Source: Ga0077555 sp041397775
Lineage (GTDB): Bacteria > Pseudomonadota > Alphaproteobacteria > Rhizobiales > Hyphomicrobiaceae
NCBI GenBank assembly: GCA_041397775.1
Contig: JAWKWB010000002.1
Location: 558,001 to 622,000 of the forward strand
DNA length: 64,000 nucleotides
Direction: 5' to 3'
The notes beneath the pieces were generated by a model. The model did no database searches, was not told the DNA's origin, and saw only the letters and a list, made by a program, of their open reading frames with translations. Position 1 is the stretch's first letter. Each line of letters begins with the position of its first letter. Of the stretch, positions 51,080 through 63,295 are shown piece after piece. The position numbers were made by a program, and so were the translations under genes.

Positions 51080-53302
51080 ATGTCAAATCTCGAAATCATG
51101 TGGACGAAGGTCGATGAAGCGCCGGGGCTCGCGACCTATTCCCTGCTGCCGATCGTCGAAGCCTTCGTCGGCGCGGCCGGCGTGAAAGTGACGCTGAAGG
51201 ACATTTCGCTGACGGGCCGGATCATCGCCAATTTCCCCGAAAAGCTGAAGCCGGAGCAGCGGATCAACGACGAACTGGCTGAGCTCGGCAAACTCGCCAA
51301 GGAGCCCGACGCCAACATCATCAAGCTGCCCAACATCTCCGCGTCCATCCCCCAGCTCAAGGCGGCGATCAAGGAACTGCAGGGCAAGGGCTATGACGTG
51401 CCCGACTTCCCCGACAGTGATGCGACGCCGGCGGACAAGGAAATCCGCGCACGCTACGGCCGCGTCCTCGGCAGCGCCGTCAATCCCGTGCTGCGTGAAG
51501 GCAATTCCGACCGTCGCGCGGCTGGTGCCGTGAAGCAGTACGCCCGCAACAATCCGCACAAGATGGGCGCCTGGAGTGCCGACTCAAAATCGCGCGTGGC
51601 CTACATGTCCGGCGGGGATTTCTACGGGTCGGAAGTCGCCACCACCATCGCGGCGCCCACCAACGCCCGCATCGAGCTGGCCGGCAATGACGGCGCCGTC
51701 ACGGTGCTCAAGGCGAAGACACCGCTGGTGGCCGGTGAAATCATCGACGCCTCCGTCATGAGCCGCACGGCACTGCGCGCCTTCTACGCCGAACAGATCG
51801 CGGCTGCGAAGAAGGATGGCGTGCTGTTCTCGCTGCACGTGAAGACGACCATGATGAAGATCTCCGATCCCATCATTTTCGGTCACGCCGTCTCCGTGTT
51901 CTTCGCCGACGTGTTCGACAAGCATGGTGCAACCCTTGCCCGCCTCGGCGTCGATCCCGACAACGGCCTGGGCGATCTGCTGACGCGCATCGAGACCCTG
52001 CCTGCCGCCGAACGCGACGCGATCAAGGCCGACATCGCCGCCACCTACGCCAAGCAGCCCGGCCTCGCGATGGTCAATTCCGATCGCGGCATCACCAATC
52101 TGCACGTGCCCAGCGACGTCATCGTGGATGCCTCCATGCCCGCGATGATCCGCGAATCCGGCCGCATGTGGGGCGCCGACGGCAAGCTGCACGACACCAT
52201 CGCCGCCATCCCCGACCGTTGCTACGCGACGCTCTATCAGGCGGTTATCGAGGACTGCAAGGCACACGGCGCCTTCGATCCCAAGACCATGGGCTCGGTG
52301 CCCAACGTGGGCCTGATGGCGCAGCAGGCCGAGGAATACGGCTCGCACGACAAGACCTTCGAGATCCCCGCCGCCGGAACCGTGCGCGTCGTCGCCGAGG
52401 ACGGCACGGTGCTGCTGCAGCAGAAGGTCGAGGCAGGCGATATCTTCCGCATGTGCCAGGTGAAGGACGTCGCCGTCCAGGACTGGGTGAAGCTCGGTAT
52501 CCGCCGTGCCCGCCTGACGAATACCCCCGCGGTGTTCTGGCTCGACAAGAACCGCGCGCACGACGCCCAGCTGATCGCCAAGGTCGAGACGTACCTGAAG
52601 GACCAGGACACGAGCGGCCTCGACATCCGCATCCTGGCGCCGGTCGAAGCGATGAAGTTTTCGCTCGAGCGCATCCGCAAGGGTGAGGACACGATTTCCG
52701 TCACCGGCAACGTGCTGCGTGACTATCTCACCGACCTGTTCCCGATCATGGAGCTGGGCACGTCCGCCAAGATGCTGTCGATCGTGCCGCTGCTGGCCGG
52801 GGGTGGCCTGTTCGAGACGGGTGCGGGCGGCTCTGCCCCCAAGCACGTCGAGCAGTTCAACCAGGAGGGCTATCTGCGCTGGGATTCGCTGGGCGAGTTC
52901 CTCGCCCTGGGCGCGTCGCTCGAACATCTGGCCCAGACCACCGGCAACGAGGATGTGAAGGTGCTGGCCGAGACGCTGGACACCGCCAATGGCCGCATCC
53001 TCGAGTACAACCGGTCGCCCGCACGCAAGGTCGGCCAGATCGACAATCGTGGCAGCCATTTCTACCTGGCGCTCTATTGGGCACAGGCATTGGCCGCGCG
53101 CGGCAACAGCGGACCGATGCAGGCGCGCTTCCAGCGCCTGGCCGAGTCGCTCGCCGACAACGAGGCCAAGATCAACGCCGAGTTGATCGCGGCCCAGGGC
53201 AAGCCGATGGATACCGGCGGCTACTATCGCCCCGACTTCGAGAAGACGTCGGCCGCGATGCGCCCGAGCAAGACGCTGAACGAGGCGCTGACCGCCCTCT
53301 GA
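51080..53302 (+). CDS. icd2: Isocitrate dehydrogenase (NADP+), monomeric type
   Basis: 740 residues, normal for the single-chain family (unlike the ~410-residue dimer). N-terminus MSNLEIMWTKVDEAPGLATY; family blocks VNPVLREGNSDRRAAGAVKQ, SLHVKTTMMKISDPIIFGHA, NVGLMAQQAEEYGSHDKTFE and FWLDKNRAHDAQLI. Oxidatively decarboxylates isocitrate to 2-oxoglutarate, making NADPH. AAGGTG lies before the ATG. A dimeric-type icd follows, so the two functions are redundant. Confidence 0.94.
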   Translation: MSNLEIMWTKVDEAPGLATYSLLPIVEAFVGAAGVKVTLKDISLTGRIIANFPEKLKPEQRINDELAELGKLAKEPDANIIKLPNISASIPQLKAAIKELQGKGYDVPDFPDSDATPADKEIRARYGRVLGSAVNPVLREGNSDRRAAGAVKQYARNNPHKMGAWSADSKSRVAYMSGGDFYGSEVATTIAAPTNARIELAGNDGAVTVLKAKTPLVAGEIIDASVMSRTALRAFYAEQIAAAKKDGVLFSLHVKTTMMKISDPIIFGHAVSVFFADVFDKHGATLARLGVDPDNGLGDLLTRIETLPAAERDAIKADIAATYAKQPGLAMVNSDRGITNLHVPSDVIVDASMPAMIRESGRMWGADGKLHDTIAAIPDRCYATLYQAVIEDCKAHGAFDPKTMGSVPNVGLMAQQAEEYGSHDKTFEIPAAGTVRVVAEDGTVLLQQKVEAGDIFRMCQVKDVAVQDWVKLGIRRARLTNTPAVFWLDKNRAHDAQLIAKVETYLKDQDTSGLDIRILAPVEAMKFSLERIRKGEDTISVTGNVLRDYLTDLFPIMELGTSAKMLSIVPLLAGGGLFETGAGGSAPKHVEQFNQEGYLRWDSLGEFLALGASLEHLAQTTGNEDVKVLAETLDTANGRILEYNRSPARKVGQIDNRGSHFYLALYWAQALAARGNSGPMQARFQRLAESLADNEAKINAELIAAQGKPMDTGGYYRPDFEKTSAAMRPSKTLNEALTAL

Positions 53303-53335
53303 GGCGACGCGCCTACACGACGAAGCCTGCCCAGG

Positions 53336-53369
53336 AAACCGCCCGGTGCCAACATGCGCCGGGCGGTTT
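53336..53369 (+). terminator. Terminator-like hairpin after monomeric icd
   Basis: Perfect 11-bp stem AAACCGCCCGG/CCGGGCGGTTT (53336-53346 with 53359-53369), 12-nt loop; short T tail. Confidence 0.65.
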
Positions 53370-53445
53370 CACATTGCCCCCGATGCTGCAAACGCCTGCT
53401 TGCCTTTCACCGAGCCGGTCGCCTAGATCTTTGGATGTAATGATC

Positions 53446-53474
53446 TTTCAGCCTCCAAATCGCGATGCTATAGA
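53446..53474 (+). promoter_or_regulatory. Possible promoter of the dimeric icd
   Basis: TTTCAG (53446-53451), 17-bp spacer, TATAGA (53469-53474), about 100 bp upstream of the ATG. Suggests separate expression from the monomeric gene. Confidence 0.35.
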
Positions 53475-53574
53475 GCGCGCGAGAACTCGGGGAAACTGCG
53501 CGCATGGCGCGTATACGGATCTTCTCCCCCAGGGCGCTCCTCGCGCGCGCGGCTTGAAAGGTGGCTTGTCGAAC

Positions 53575-54788
53575 ATGTCGAAAATCAAGGTTCAAAACGC
53601 AATCGTCGAGATGGACGGCGACGAGATGACCCGCATCATCTGGAAGATGATCAAGGACAAGCTGATCCACCCCTACCTCGACGTGCACCTCGACTATTAC
53701 GACCTGTCGATCGAGAACCGCGACAAGACCAACGATCAGGTCACCATCGACAGTGCACTGGCCACCAAGAAGCACGGCGTCGCCGTGAAGTGCGCCACCA
53801 TCACGCCGGACGAGGCCCGCGTGAAGGAATTCAATCTGAAAGAGATGTGGCGCTCGCCGAACGGCACCATCCGCAACATCCTCGGCGGCGTCATCTTCCG
53901 CGAACCCATCATCTGCAGGAACGTGCCGCGCCTGGTGCCCGGCTGGACCCAGCCGATCATCATCGGCCGCCACGCCTACGGGGACCAGTACCGCGCCACC
54001 GACTTCAAGTTCCCCTCCGCCGGCAAGCTGACCATCAAGTTCGAGGGCACCGACGGCCAGGTGATCGAGAAGGAGGTCTTCCAGGCCCCCGGCGCCGGTG
54101 TCGCCATGGCCATGTATAACCTCGACGAGTCGATCCGGGATTTCGCGCGCGCCTCGATGAACTATGCGCTCGCCCGCAGGTATCCGCTCTACCTGTCCAC
54201 GAAGAACACGATCCTCAAGCAGTACGACGGCCGCTTCAAGGAGCTGTTCGAGGAGATCTTCGCGGCCGAATTCGCCGATGCCTTCAAGGCGGCCGGCATC
54301 ACCTGCGAGCACCGCCTGATCGACGACATGGTGGCCTCCTCGCTGAAGTGGTCGGGCGGCTACGTCTGGGCCTGCAAGAACTACGATGGCGACGTGCAGT
54401 CCGACACCGTGGCCCAGGGCTTCGGCTCGCTCGGCCTCATGACGTCCGTGCTGATGACGCCGGATGGCAAGACGGTGGAGGCCGAAGCCGCCCACGGCAC
54501 CGTGACCCGCCATTATCGCGAGCACCAGAAGGGCAAGCAGACCTCGACCAACTCGATCGCGTCGATCTTCGCCTGGACGCGCGCGCTCGCCCATCGCGCC
54601 AAGCTCGACGGCAACGAGGCGCTCGCCACATTCGCGGCAACGTTGGAGAAGGTCTGCGTCGACACCGTGGGTCGGGCTTCATGACGAAGGACCTGGCTCT
54701 GCTCGTCGGACCCGATCAGGGCTGGCTTTCCACCACCGGCTTCCTCGACAAGATCGACCAGAACCTGAAGAAGGCGATGGCGGGCTGA
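53575..54788 (+). pseudogene. icd: Isocitrate dehydrogenase (NADP+), dimeric type, with a C-terminal frameshift
   Basis: The main frame (53575-54684, 369 residues) has MSKIKVQNAIVEMDGDEMTR, isocitrate-binding and NADP blocks (IIIGRHAYGDQYRATDFKFP, TEAAHGTV-type VEAEAAHGTVTRHYREHQ) but ends VDTVGRAS. The expected C-terminus GFMTKDLALLVGPDQGWLST continues in another frame to 54788. Homologues read DTVE-x-GFMTKD; GTGGAGTCGGGC is expected and GTGGGTCGGGC is present, so one A is missing near 54670. The last 35 or so residues are lost unless it is a read error. A monomeric isocitrate dehydrogenase stands just upstream. Confidence 0.85.
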
Positions 54789-54813
54789 GAGGTACGCCTG
54801 CAGGCTTAGAGCT

Positions 54814-54838
54814 GGAGCGGGTAGCCTTCGCCCGCTCC
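54814..54838 (+). terminator. Terminator-like hairpin after the dimeric icd
   Basis: Perfect 8-bp stem GGAGCGGG/CCCGCTCC (54814-54821 with 54831-54838), 9-nt loop; no T-run. Confidence 0.45.
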
Positions 54839-54934
54839 CATCACGCCCGCATTGCTTTCAATTGAAGCGACCCGGCGAACGAAACATTCAGTGCACGCCA
54901 ATAAGATGCCCTCTCGTGAATTGGAGAGAGCTTC

Positions 54935-55393
54935 ATGCATTTCATCAAGCGTTTTCTGATGGCCCTCGGCGCCTTCGCGCTCGTCGGGTTCGGCCTTTCG
55001 TCCTACGCCGGGTACCAAGCCTATCGGGCCACGGGCCGGCATGAGGTCTATATCAAGGAATTTCTCGGCTCGTTCTCGGAAACCTGGAAGGTCGCCCCCG
55101 TCGCCGACTACCTGGGCGAGCCTGTCAGAACGGACCTGAGCAAGGCGTCGACCACGCATGGCTGGTCCGGCATCTCCCAGCTCGGCCGCCTCGTCGCGCT
55201 GGATCCTCTCCAGCGCCATCTTCGCCTGAGCCGAGCCGACAGGAGCGTATCCTCCTACGTGCTCAAGGGCACCTTCGAGAACGGCAGCGCCATGATCCAG
55301 ATCGCCATTCTGGACCAGGCAGGCACACAGAAAATCATCGCCTTCCGGCTCGTGCTGGACAAGCCCGCCGACGGCAAGAGGCTCGCGCTCTAA
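54935..55393 (+). CDS. Hypothetical membrane-anchored protein
   Basis: 152 residues, not recognised. N-terminal membrane anchor or signal (FIKRFLMALGAFALVGFGLS), then a soluble region (IKEFLGSFSETWKVAPVADY, SQLGRLVALDPLQRHLRLSR) that ends in a beta-rich half. GGAGAG precedes the ATG. Converges with metH (stops 22 bp apart). Confidence 0.7.
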   Translation: MHFIKRFLMALGAFALVGFGLSSYAGYQAYRATGRHEVYIKEFLGSFSETWKVAPVADYLGEPVRTDLSKASTTHGWSGISQLGRLVALDPLQRHLRLSRADRSVSSYVLKGTFENGSAMIQIAILDQAGTQKIIAFRLVLDKPADGKRLAL

Positions 55394-55415
55394 CCACACG
55401 CTTACCTCACCCGGC

Positions 55416-58109
<2,694 letters not shown>

Positions 58110-58187
58110 TTTGAGCTACCGATCGAACACGAGGATCTGACTTGGGCGGCGCGGCCGGCGGGGGGCCGCAGGGCTCGCGATTTCGCG

Positions 58188-59270
58188 TCACCCCGCCACG
58201 AAGGCTTCCAGGCCCGACAAACGCATCTTCGGGGCGATGTGGGGCGGCTTGCGCGGCTTGTGCTTGATGACGTGTGCGGCGACGTGCGCGATGTGATCGG
58301 GCGTCGAGCCGCAGCAGCCACCGACGATGTTGACGAGGCCATCCTTCGCCCACGGCTCGATCTGGCAGGCCATGTCGTGCGGGGTTTCGTCGTATTCGCC
58401 CATTGCGTTGGGCAGACCCGCATTGGGATACGCCGACACCAGCGTGTCCGCCACCGTCGACAGTTCGGCCAGATAAGGCCGCATCAGCTCTGCCCCCAGC
58501 GCGCAATTGAGCCCGATGGAGAACGGCTTCAGGTGCCGCATCGAGTACCAGAAGGCGGTCGGCGTCTGGCCCGACAGCGTGCGCCCGGACCGGTCCGTGA
58601 TGGTGCCGGAGATCATGATCGGAAGCGTCACGCCCGTCTCGTCGAAGGCTTCCAGCGTCGCCACGCCCGCCGCCTTGGCATTGAGGGTGTCGAAGATGGT
58701 CTCGATCAGGATGATGTCCGCGCCGCCCGCGACGAGGCCCTTCACCTGCGACTTGTAGGCCGCCCGCAGGTCATCGAACGAGACGTTGCGATAGCCGGGA
58801 TTGTTCACGTCCGGCGAGATCGAGGCGGTGCGATTGGTCGGGCCGACGGCTCCGGCCACGAAGCGGGGGCGCTTGGCGTTTCCGGCCTCGAAATGATCGC
58901 AGGCCGCGCGCGCCAGGCGGGCCGCCTCGACGTTGATCTCGTAGGACAGCTCTTCCATGCCGTAGTCGGCCATGGAGATCACCTGGGCATTGAACGTATT
59001 GGTCTCCAGGATGTCTGCGCCAGCAGCCAGATACTGCTCGTGAATGCCCTGGATGATCTTCGGTTGCGTCAGCACCAGGAGATCGTTGTTGCCTTTGACA
59101 TCGCGCGACCAGTCCTTGAAGCGCTCGCCCCGGTACTCGGCTTCGCCCAGCTTGTGGCGCTGGATCATGGTGCCCATCGCACCATCGATCACCAGAATGC
59201 GCTCCGCGGCAGCCGCGCGCAGGGCGGCCGTGCGGGCCGCGCGATCTGCAGACGCTCGATCGATCGTCAT
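58188..59270 (-). CDS. metH: Homocysteine S-methyltransferase part of split methionine synthase
   Basis: 360 residues. The N-terminal TIM barrel of MetH: ILVIDGAMGTMIQRHKLGEA, zinc-site cysteines in FSIGLNCALGAELMRPYL and NIVGGCCGSTPDHIAHVAAH. It ends KMRLSGLEAFVAG, exactly where the folate domain begins in whole MetH. 78 bp upstream of the second half, same strand, so they are one operon. AAGGGG precedes the ATG. Confidence 0.93.
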   Translation of the reverse strand: MTIDRASADRAARTAALRAAAAERILVIDGAMGTMIQRHKLGEAEYRGERFKDWSRDVKGNNDLLVLTQPKIIQGIHEQYLAAGADILETNTFNAQVISMADYGMEELSYEINVEAARLARAACDHFEAGNAKRPRFVAGAVGPTNRTASISPDVNNPGYRNVSFDDLRAAYKSQVKGLVAGGADIILIETIFDTLNAKAAGVATLEAFDETGVTLPIMISGTITDRSGRTLSGQTPTAFWYSMRHLKPFSIGLNCALGAELMRPYLAELSTVADTLVSAYPNAGLPNAMGEYDETPHDMACQIEPWAKDGLVNIVGGCCGSTPDHIAHVAAHVIKHKPRKPPHIAPKMRLSGLEAFVAG

Positions 59271-59271
59271 G

Positions 59272-59727
59272 TCATTCCCCTTTCTGGGTCGCAGGCGCGG
59301 GAAGCTCCATCGCGCCATTGTCGCGCAAAGGCCAGAGTGGATTGTGGGCGACTTCCCACAGATGTCCGTCGGGATCGGCAAAATAACCGGAGTAGCCGCC
59401 CCAGAAGACTTCGGCAGGGGCCTTGACGAGCGTCCCGCCGAGCCCCACGGCGCGCGCGATCGCAGCATCCACGTCTGCCCGCGTCGGCCGGTTCCACGCC
59501 AGCGTGATGCCGCGAAAGCCGTGGCCGTCGGCGCCGATGCCCGCGTCCTCGGCCAGGGCGTCCCGCGCGTAGAGCCCGAGCGCCGTCCCGCCCATGTCGA
59601 AAAACGTCACGTCCGCGCTATCGAAGCCGGCCTTCGTCAGCCCCATGCCCTCATAGAACGCCGTCGCCCGCGCGACATCGCGCACGCCCAGCGTCACCAG
59701 CGTCATATGGAGGCACGATGCCGGCAT
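59272..59727 (-). CDS. VOC family protein (glyoxalase/dioxygenase fold)
   Basis: 151 residues. Two VOC beta-alpha-beta modules: MTLVTLGVRDVARATAFYEG and ALGLYARDALAED, then GYSGYFADPDGHLWEVAHNP with the metal Glu in LWEV. Substrate unknown; related proteins include glyoxalase and bleomycin-resistance types. It is embedded between metF (1-base TGATG overlap) and the first metH half (1-bp gap), so it is cotranslated with one-carbon enzymes. Confidence 0.85.
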   Translation of the reverse strand: MPASCLHMTLVTLGVRDVARATAFYEGMGLTKAGFDSADVTFFDMGGTALGLYARDALAEDAGIGADGHGFRGITLAWNRPTRADVDAAIARAVGLGGTLVKAPAEVFWGGYSGYFADPDGHLWEVAHNPLWPLRDNGAMELPAPATQKGE

Positions 59728-60641
59728 CAGGCCACCTCCTTCACCGTGGCCACCTTCGGCCGCAACCCCAGGAGGTGGCAGATGGCGTAGACGAGGTCGG
59801 CGCGGTTGAGCGTGTAGAAGTGGAATTGGCGCACGCCCGCATCCACCAGGTCGAGCACCTGCTCGGCGGCGACGGCGGCAGCCACCAGATGCGTCGTCTG
59901 CGGGTCCTCGTCGAGCCCCTCGAAGCGGCGCGCGAGCCAGGCTGGCATGGTCGTACCGGTCTTGGCGCCGAAGCCCGAGATCTGCTTGAAGTTGTGGATC
60001 GGAACGATGCCCGGGATCACCGGGCACCAGATGCCACGGGCGCGCACGCGCTCCAGGAACCTCAGATAGTGCGCGTTGTCGAAGAAGAACTGCGTGATGA
60101 TGCGGTCCGCGCCCGCATCGACCTTGCCCTTGAGGTGATCGATGTCGGCTTCGAAATTCGCGCTCTCTGGATGCTTCTCGGGATACCCCCCGACGGAGAT
60201 CTCGAAATCGCCGATGCGCTTGATGCCCGCGATCAGATCCGCCGTGCGCGCATAGCCGCCCGGATGCGGTTCGTAACGCGTCCCTACGCCTGCGGGGGGA
60301 TCGCCACGCAGCGCCACGATGTGGCGAACACCGGCCGCATGATAGCCGCGCACGACCTCGTCGACCTCCGCGCGCGTCGCGTTCACGCAGGTGAGATGCG
60401 CGGCAGGCTTCATGCGCGTCTGTGTGACGATGCGCGCCACCGTGTTGTGCGTGCGCTCGCGCGTCGACCCGCCCGCACCGTAGGTGACCGAGACGAACTG
60501 CGGCGACAGCGGCTCGAGACGCCGGATCGCCTGCCACAGGCTCTCCTCCATCTTCTCCGTCTTCGGCGGGAAGAACTCGAAGGACACCTCGATGTCGCCG
60601 TTGCCGACGATGCGGCTGCGGCGCTCCATTCTCTCTGTCAT
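59727..60641 (-). CDS. metF: Methylenetetrahydrofolate reductase
   Basis: 304 residues. TIM-barrel flavoenzyme: EVSFEFFPPKTEKMEESLWQ, YGAGGSTRERTHNTVARIV, ALRGDPPAG, ITQFFFDNAHYLRFLERV and FHFYTLNRADLVYAICHLLG. Makes 5-methyl-THF, the methyl donor for MetH. ATG overlaps the stop of the ArsR-type gene (ATGA), so the operon order is arsR-MT, metF, VOC, metH-N, metH-C. Confidence 0.95.
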   Translation of the reverse strand: MTERMERRSRIVGNGDIEVSFEFFPPKTEKMEESLWQAIRRLEPLSPQFVSVTYGAGGSTRERTHNTVARIVTQTRMKPAAHLTCVNATRAEVDEVVRGYHAAGVRHIVALRGDPPAGVGTRYEPHPGGYARTADLIAGIKRIGDFEISVGGYPEKHPESANFEADIDHLKGKVDAGADRIITQFFFDNAHYLRFLERVRARGIWCPVIPGIVPIHNFKQISGFGAKTGTTMPAWLARRFEGLDEDPQTTHLVAAAVAAEQVLDLVDAGVRQFHFYTLNRADLVYAICHLLGLRPKVATVKEVA

Positions 60642-61651
60642 GGCGATGACGCCTCCACCTTCAAAGCATGGCCGGGATCCATCCGCACACCCGCACGCGC
60701 GGGCTTGACGGCGGTCCACAGCGTGACCGTCAATTTCTCTGTCGCATCGGGGTTGGACGAGGCCACGATGCGAGCATCCACGTCCGTCAATCCCGCCGCC
60801 TGAAGCCACTCCTTGACCTGACCGATCGGGAAGCCGAGCCGTTCATGGGCGAACCGCTCCCGCAGGAACTCCAGCTCGTGCGGCGCGAAATCGGCGATCA
60901 CGACGCGCCCGCCGGGCGCGAGGATGCGCGCAGCCTCGCGTATCGCGTGCTGCGGCTCGATCAGGAAATGCAGCACCTGATGCATCACCACCGCATCCGC
61001 CGACGCGCTCGGCAGGGCGACGTCGTAGAGGTCGCCGTGGCGCACGCTGGCGTTCGCCGTCCCGGCCGCCTCCAGCTTCATGCGCGCGTAGGCCAGCATC
61101 GTCTGGTTGATGTCGAGCCCGATGCCCCGCTCGTAGCGGTCGGCTAGCAGTTCGAGCATCCGGCCGGTGCCGGTCCCCAGATCGACCAGCGTATGGAGCG
61201 GCCGATCGCCCAAGGCCGCCCGCACGCCAGCCTCCACGGCCTGCTCGGCGACGTGCAGGGCCCGGATCTTGTCCCAGTCCCCCGCATGCTCGCGGAAATA
61301 GGTCTGCGCCGCCGCCTCGCGTTCGTCCTTGATCGCTTCCGCCCGTTGCGCGTCGCGGGTCAGCGTTCCGTCACGTCCGTCGACCCTTGCCAGGATGCCC
61401 CGCAACACGTCGGCGGCGGCCCCATGGTCGCTCAACTGGAAATAGGCCCAGCTTCCATCCTGGTGCCGCTGGACGAGCCCCACCTCCGCCATGAGCTTGA
61501 GATGCCGGCTCACGCGCGGCTGGCTCTGGCCGAGGATCCGGGTGAGATCCTTAACATTCAGCTCACAATCGCGCAGCAGCAGCAGGATGCGCAGGCGGGT
61601 CGGTTCCGCCGCCACCTTCAAGATCGCCACTGTCGTCCTTGGATCGAGCAC
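60638..61651 (-). CDS. ArsR-type regulator fused to a SAM-methyltransferase domain
   Basis: 337 residues. N-terminal winged helix (residues 1-95: VAAEPTRLRILLLLRDCELN, LGQSQPRVSRHLKLMAEVGL), then a class I methyltransferase domain (TLVDLGTGTGRMLELLADRY, VVMHQVLHFLIEPQHAIREA). It heads the metF-metH operon. ArsR-family SahR regulators of methionine metabolism are known; this fusion may sense SAM or S-adenosylhomocysteine, which is inference. A palindrome lies 27 bp upstream of the start. Confidence 0.9.
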   Translation of the reverse strand: MLDPRTTVAILKVAAEPTRLRILLLLRDCELNVKDLTRILGQSQPRVSRHLKLMAEVGLVQRHQDGSWAYFQLSDHGAAADVLRGILARVDGRDGTLTRDAQRAEAIKDEREAAAQTYFREHAGDWDKIRALHVAEQAVEAGVRAALGDRPLHTLVDLGTGTGRMLELLADRYERGIGLDINQTMLAYARMKLEAAGTANASVRHGDLYDVALPSASADAVVMHQVLHFLIEPQHAIREAARILAPGGRVVIADFAPHELEFLRERFAHERLGFPIGQVKEWLQAAGLTDVDARIVASSNPDATEKLTVTLWTAVKPARAGVRMDPGHALKVEASSP

Positions 61652-61677
61652 GTCGGCCTCCGCTGGGCCAGATCAAT

Positions 61678-61693
61678 ATAAGGATATCTTTAT
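61678..61693. promoter_or_regulatory. Palindromic operator upstream of the ArsR/metF/metH operon
   Basis: ATAAGGATATCTTTAT, arms ATAA.GATATC.TTAT, near-perfect dyad. On the minus strand it follows TTGACA (61695-61700), so it sits in the promoter spacer and could block polymerase. Likely autoregulatory site of the ArsR-type protein (inference). Confidence 0.55.
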
Positions 61694-61917
61694 GTGTCAA
61701 GCATGATTCTGCGTAGGCAGGCTCGGCGTTCCTATTCGGCGCCGGCAACGGCGTTGCAAACCCGTCACAGAGTTGCCAGCAAGTCTGTTTCGCACCTGCG
61801 AGGGGCTGCGCATGATCGGCACACGCATTAAGGTGAAGAGAGTTTTACGATTAACAAGAAATACAGAACCGTCGGATAACATGTACCAATCCAGCGTCAG
61901 CCACGAACTGTAAGCCC

Positions 61918-62514
61918 ATGACAATTTCGGCCATCGATGCCGTGACCCGTCACTCGGGTCTCGAAGCACTCCCTATTCGTTTTCAATCCCGCGCATCGCG
62001 CGCCGCCACGATCGCGCGGCTGCTGTTGCTTGCTCCCGCGATCCTGCTGCTGTCGCTCACGGTCACGATGCTGGCAGCCAGCAACGCGGACGCGACCTCG
62101 GCCATGGCGCTGATCGCCGAAAATCCGTCCGCCGCCGCCAAGGCGACGCTGGGCCTGATCGTGTGGGCTGCCCTGTTCGCCATTCCGCTGAAGCGCGCGA
62201 TCTCCCGTTTTGCCGCTCGTCGCAGCGTCGAGATCGACGCAACGACGGTGCGTGTGTCGGTGCGCGGGGCCTTCGGCCAGCATTCCTGGGAGGCGCCGCT
62301 GTCGACGTATACCGGCGTCGCCCATCACGTCCGCACGTCCCTTTCGGGCACACGCCACGAACTGATCCTGGTGCATCCCCAGTCAGACAAGACCCTGCTC
62401 TTGTCGACCGCCGACAGGATCTCCCAGGCGACCATCGATCAGGCGACCGCGACCTTGGGACTGCCCGAGGTGCCGGCGCGGACGCTTTATGCCGGCGGAC
62501 TGCGCGCGGCCTGA
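61918..62514 (+). CDS. Hypothetical membrane protein
   Basis: 198 residues, not recognised. Two membrane helices at about 30-55 (IARLLLLAPAILLLSLTVTM) and 75-92 (KATLGLIVWAALFAIPLKRA), then a soluble domain (RRSVEIDATTVRVSVRGAFG) of beta strands, like other small PH-like membrane proteins. Start ATG lacks a strong ribosome site. Preceded by an AT-rich 266-bp spacer. Confidence 0.65.
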   Translation: MTISAIDAVTRHSGLEALPIRFQSRASRAATIARLLLLAPAILLLSLTVTMLAASNADATSAMALIAENPSAAAKATLGLIVWAALFAIPLKRAISRFAARRSVEIDATTVRVSVRGAFGQHSWEAPLSTYTGVAHHVRTSLSGTRHELILVHPQSDKTLLLSTADRISQATIDQATATLGLPEVPARTLYAGGLRAA

Positions 62515-62694
62515 CCCGCGGCGCTGATCGCAAAATCGACAAACTGCAAGGCCAGATTAATCTGGCGTGACCGGGATGCCACGCCCGCAGCCTCACTTCG
62601 CGCTGCCGCTTTGACGCCGGTCACGGGCTGTGATTCAGTGCAATTCGCAAATCAACGACCGTGGTTGCGGGACCACGCCGGGCCGGGGACCGAT

Positions 62695-63285
62695 ATGAGC
62701 TCAGTGATGATCGCACCGATGCGAGCCGCGCGCGCCGCGGGTCTTGCACTTCTCCTCACTGTCGCCGCGTCCTTGGGCACGGTGGCACATGCCGCAGATC
62801 CCGCCGTCGCGTTCATGAACAAGGTCGCGCGCGAACTCCTGACCGCCTCCCGGTCGCGCTCGCCCGACGCCGTTGCGACGGTCATCCGGCGCTACGCAGA
62901 CGTGAATTACATCGGGATCTACTCGTTGGGAACGCACCGCCGCAAGCTGACGTCGGACGTGCGTTCCACCTATTACGCGGGCATGGTGCGCTTCATCGGT
63001 CGGTATGCCGCCAAGGAGGCCCCGAAGTATCCCGTCGCCCGTTATCAGATCCTATCCAGCGTGCAGGGTGGCTCGGGCCTGATGGTCGACAGCCGCATCT
63101 TCATGCGGGATGGCTCCACCTACGACGTCCGCTGGCTCCTGGCCAAGCACGGCAGCACGTATCGCGTGCGCGACGCCATGGTCTACGGCTTCTGGATGAC
63201 CCCGTTCCTACGCAAGCTCTTCGAGGGCTACGTGGACGAGAATGGCGGCAGCGTGAAAGCGCTCGTCACTGCCCTCAACCGCTGA
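62695..63285 (+). CDS. MlaC/Ttg2D-family phospholipid-binding periplasmic protein
   Basis: 196 residues. Signal peptide (APMRAARAAGLALLLTVAA, cleavage after AHA), then ADPAVAFMNKVARELLTASR and the family body FMNKVARELL..., VNYIGIYSLGTHRRKLTSDV, KYPVARYQILSSVQGG, IFMRDGSTYDVRWLLAKHGS. In characterised relatives MlaC ferries phospholipids between outer and inner membrane. Other mla genes are not in the window. ATG at 62695 with GGGGA upstream. Confidence 0.85.
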   Translation: MSSVMIAPMRAARAAGLALLLTVAASLGTVAHAADPAVAFMNKVARELLTASRSRSPDAVATVIRRYADVNYIGIYSLGTHRRKLTSDVRSTYYAGMVRFIGRYAAKEAPKYPVARYQILSSVQGGSGLMVDSRIFMRDGSTYDVRWLLAKHGSTYRVRDAMVYGFWMTPFLRKLFEGYVDENGGSVKALVTALNR

Positions 63286-63295
63286 CTGCACACCT

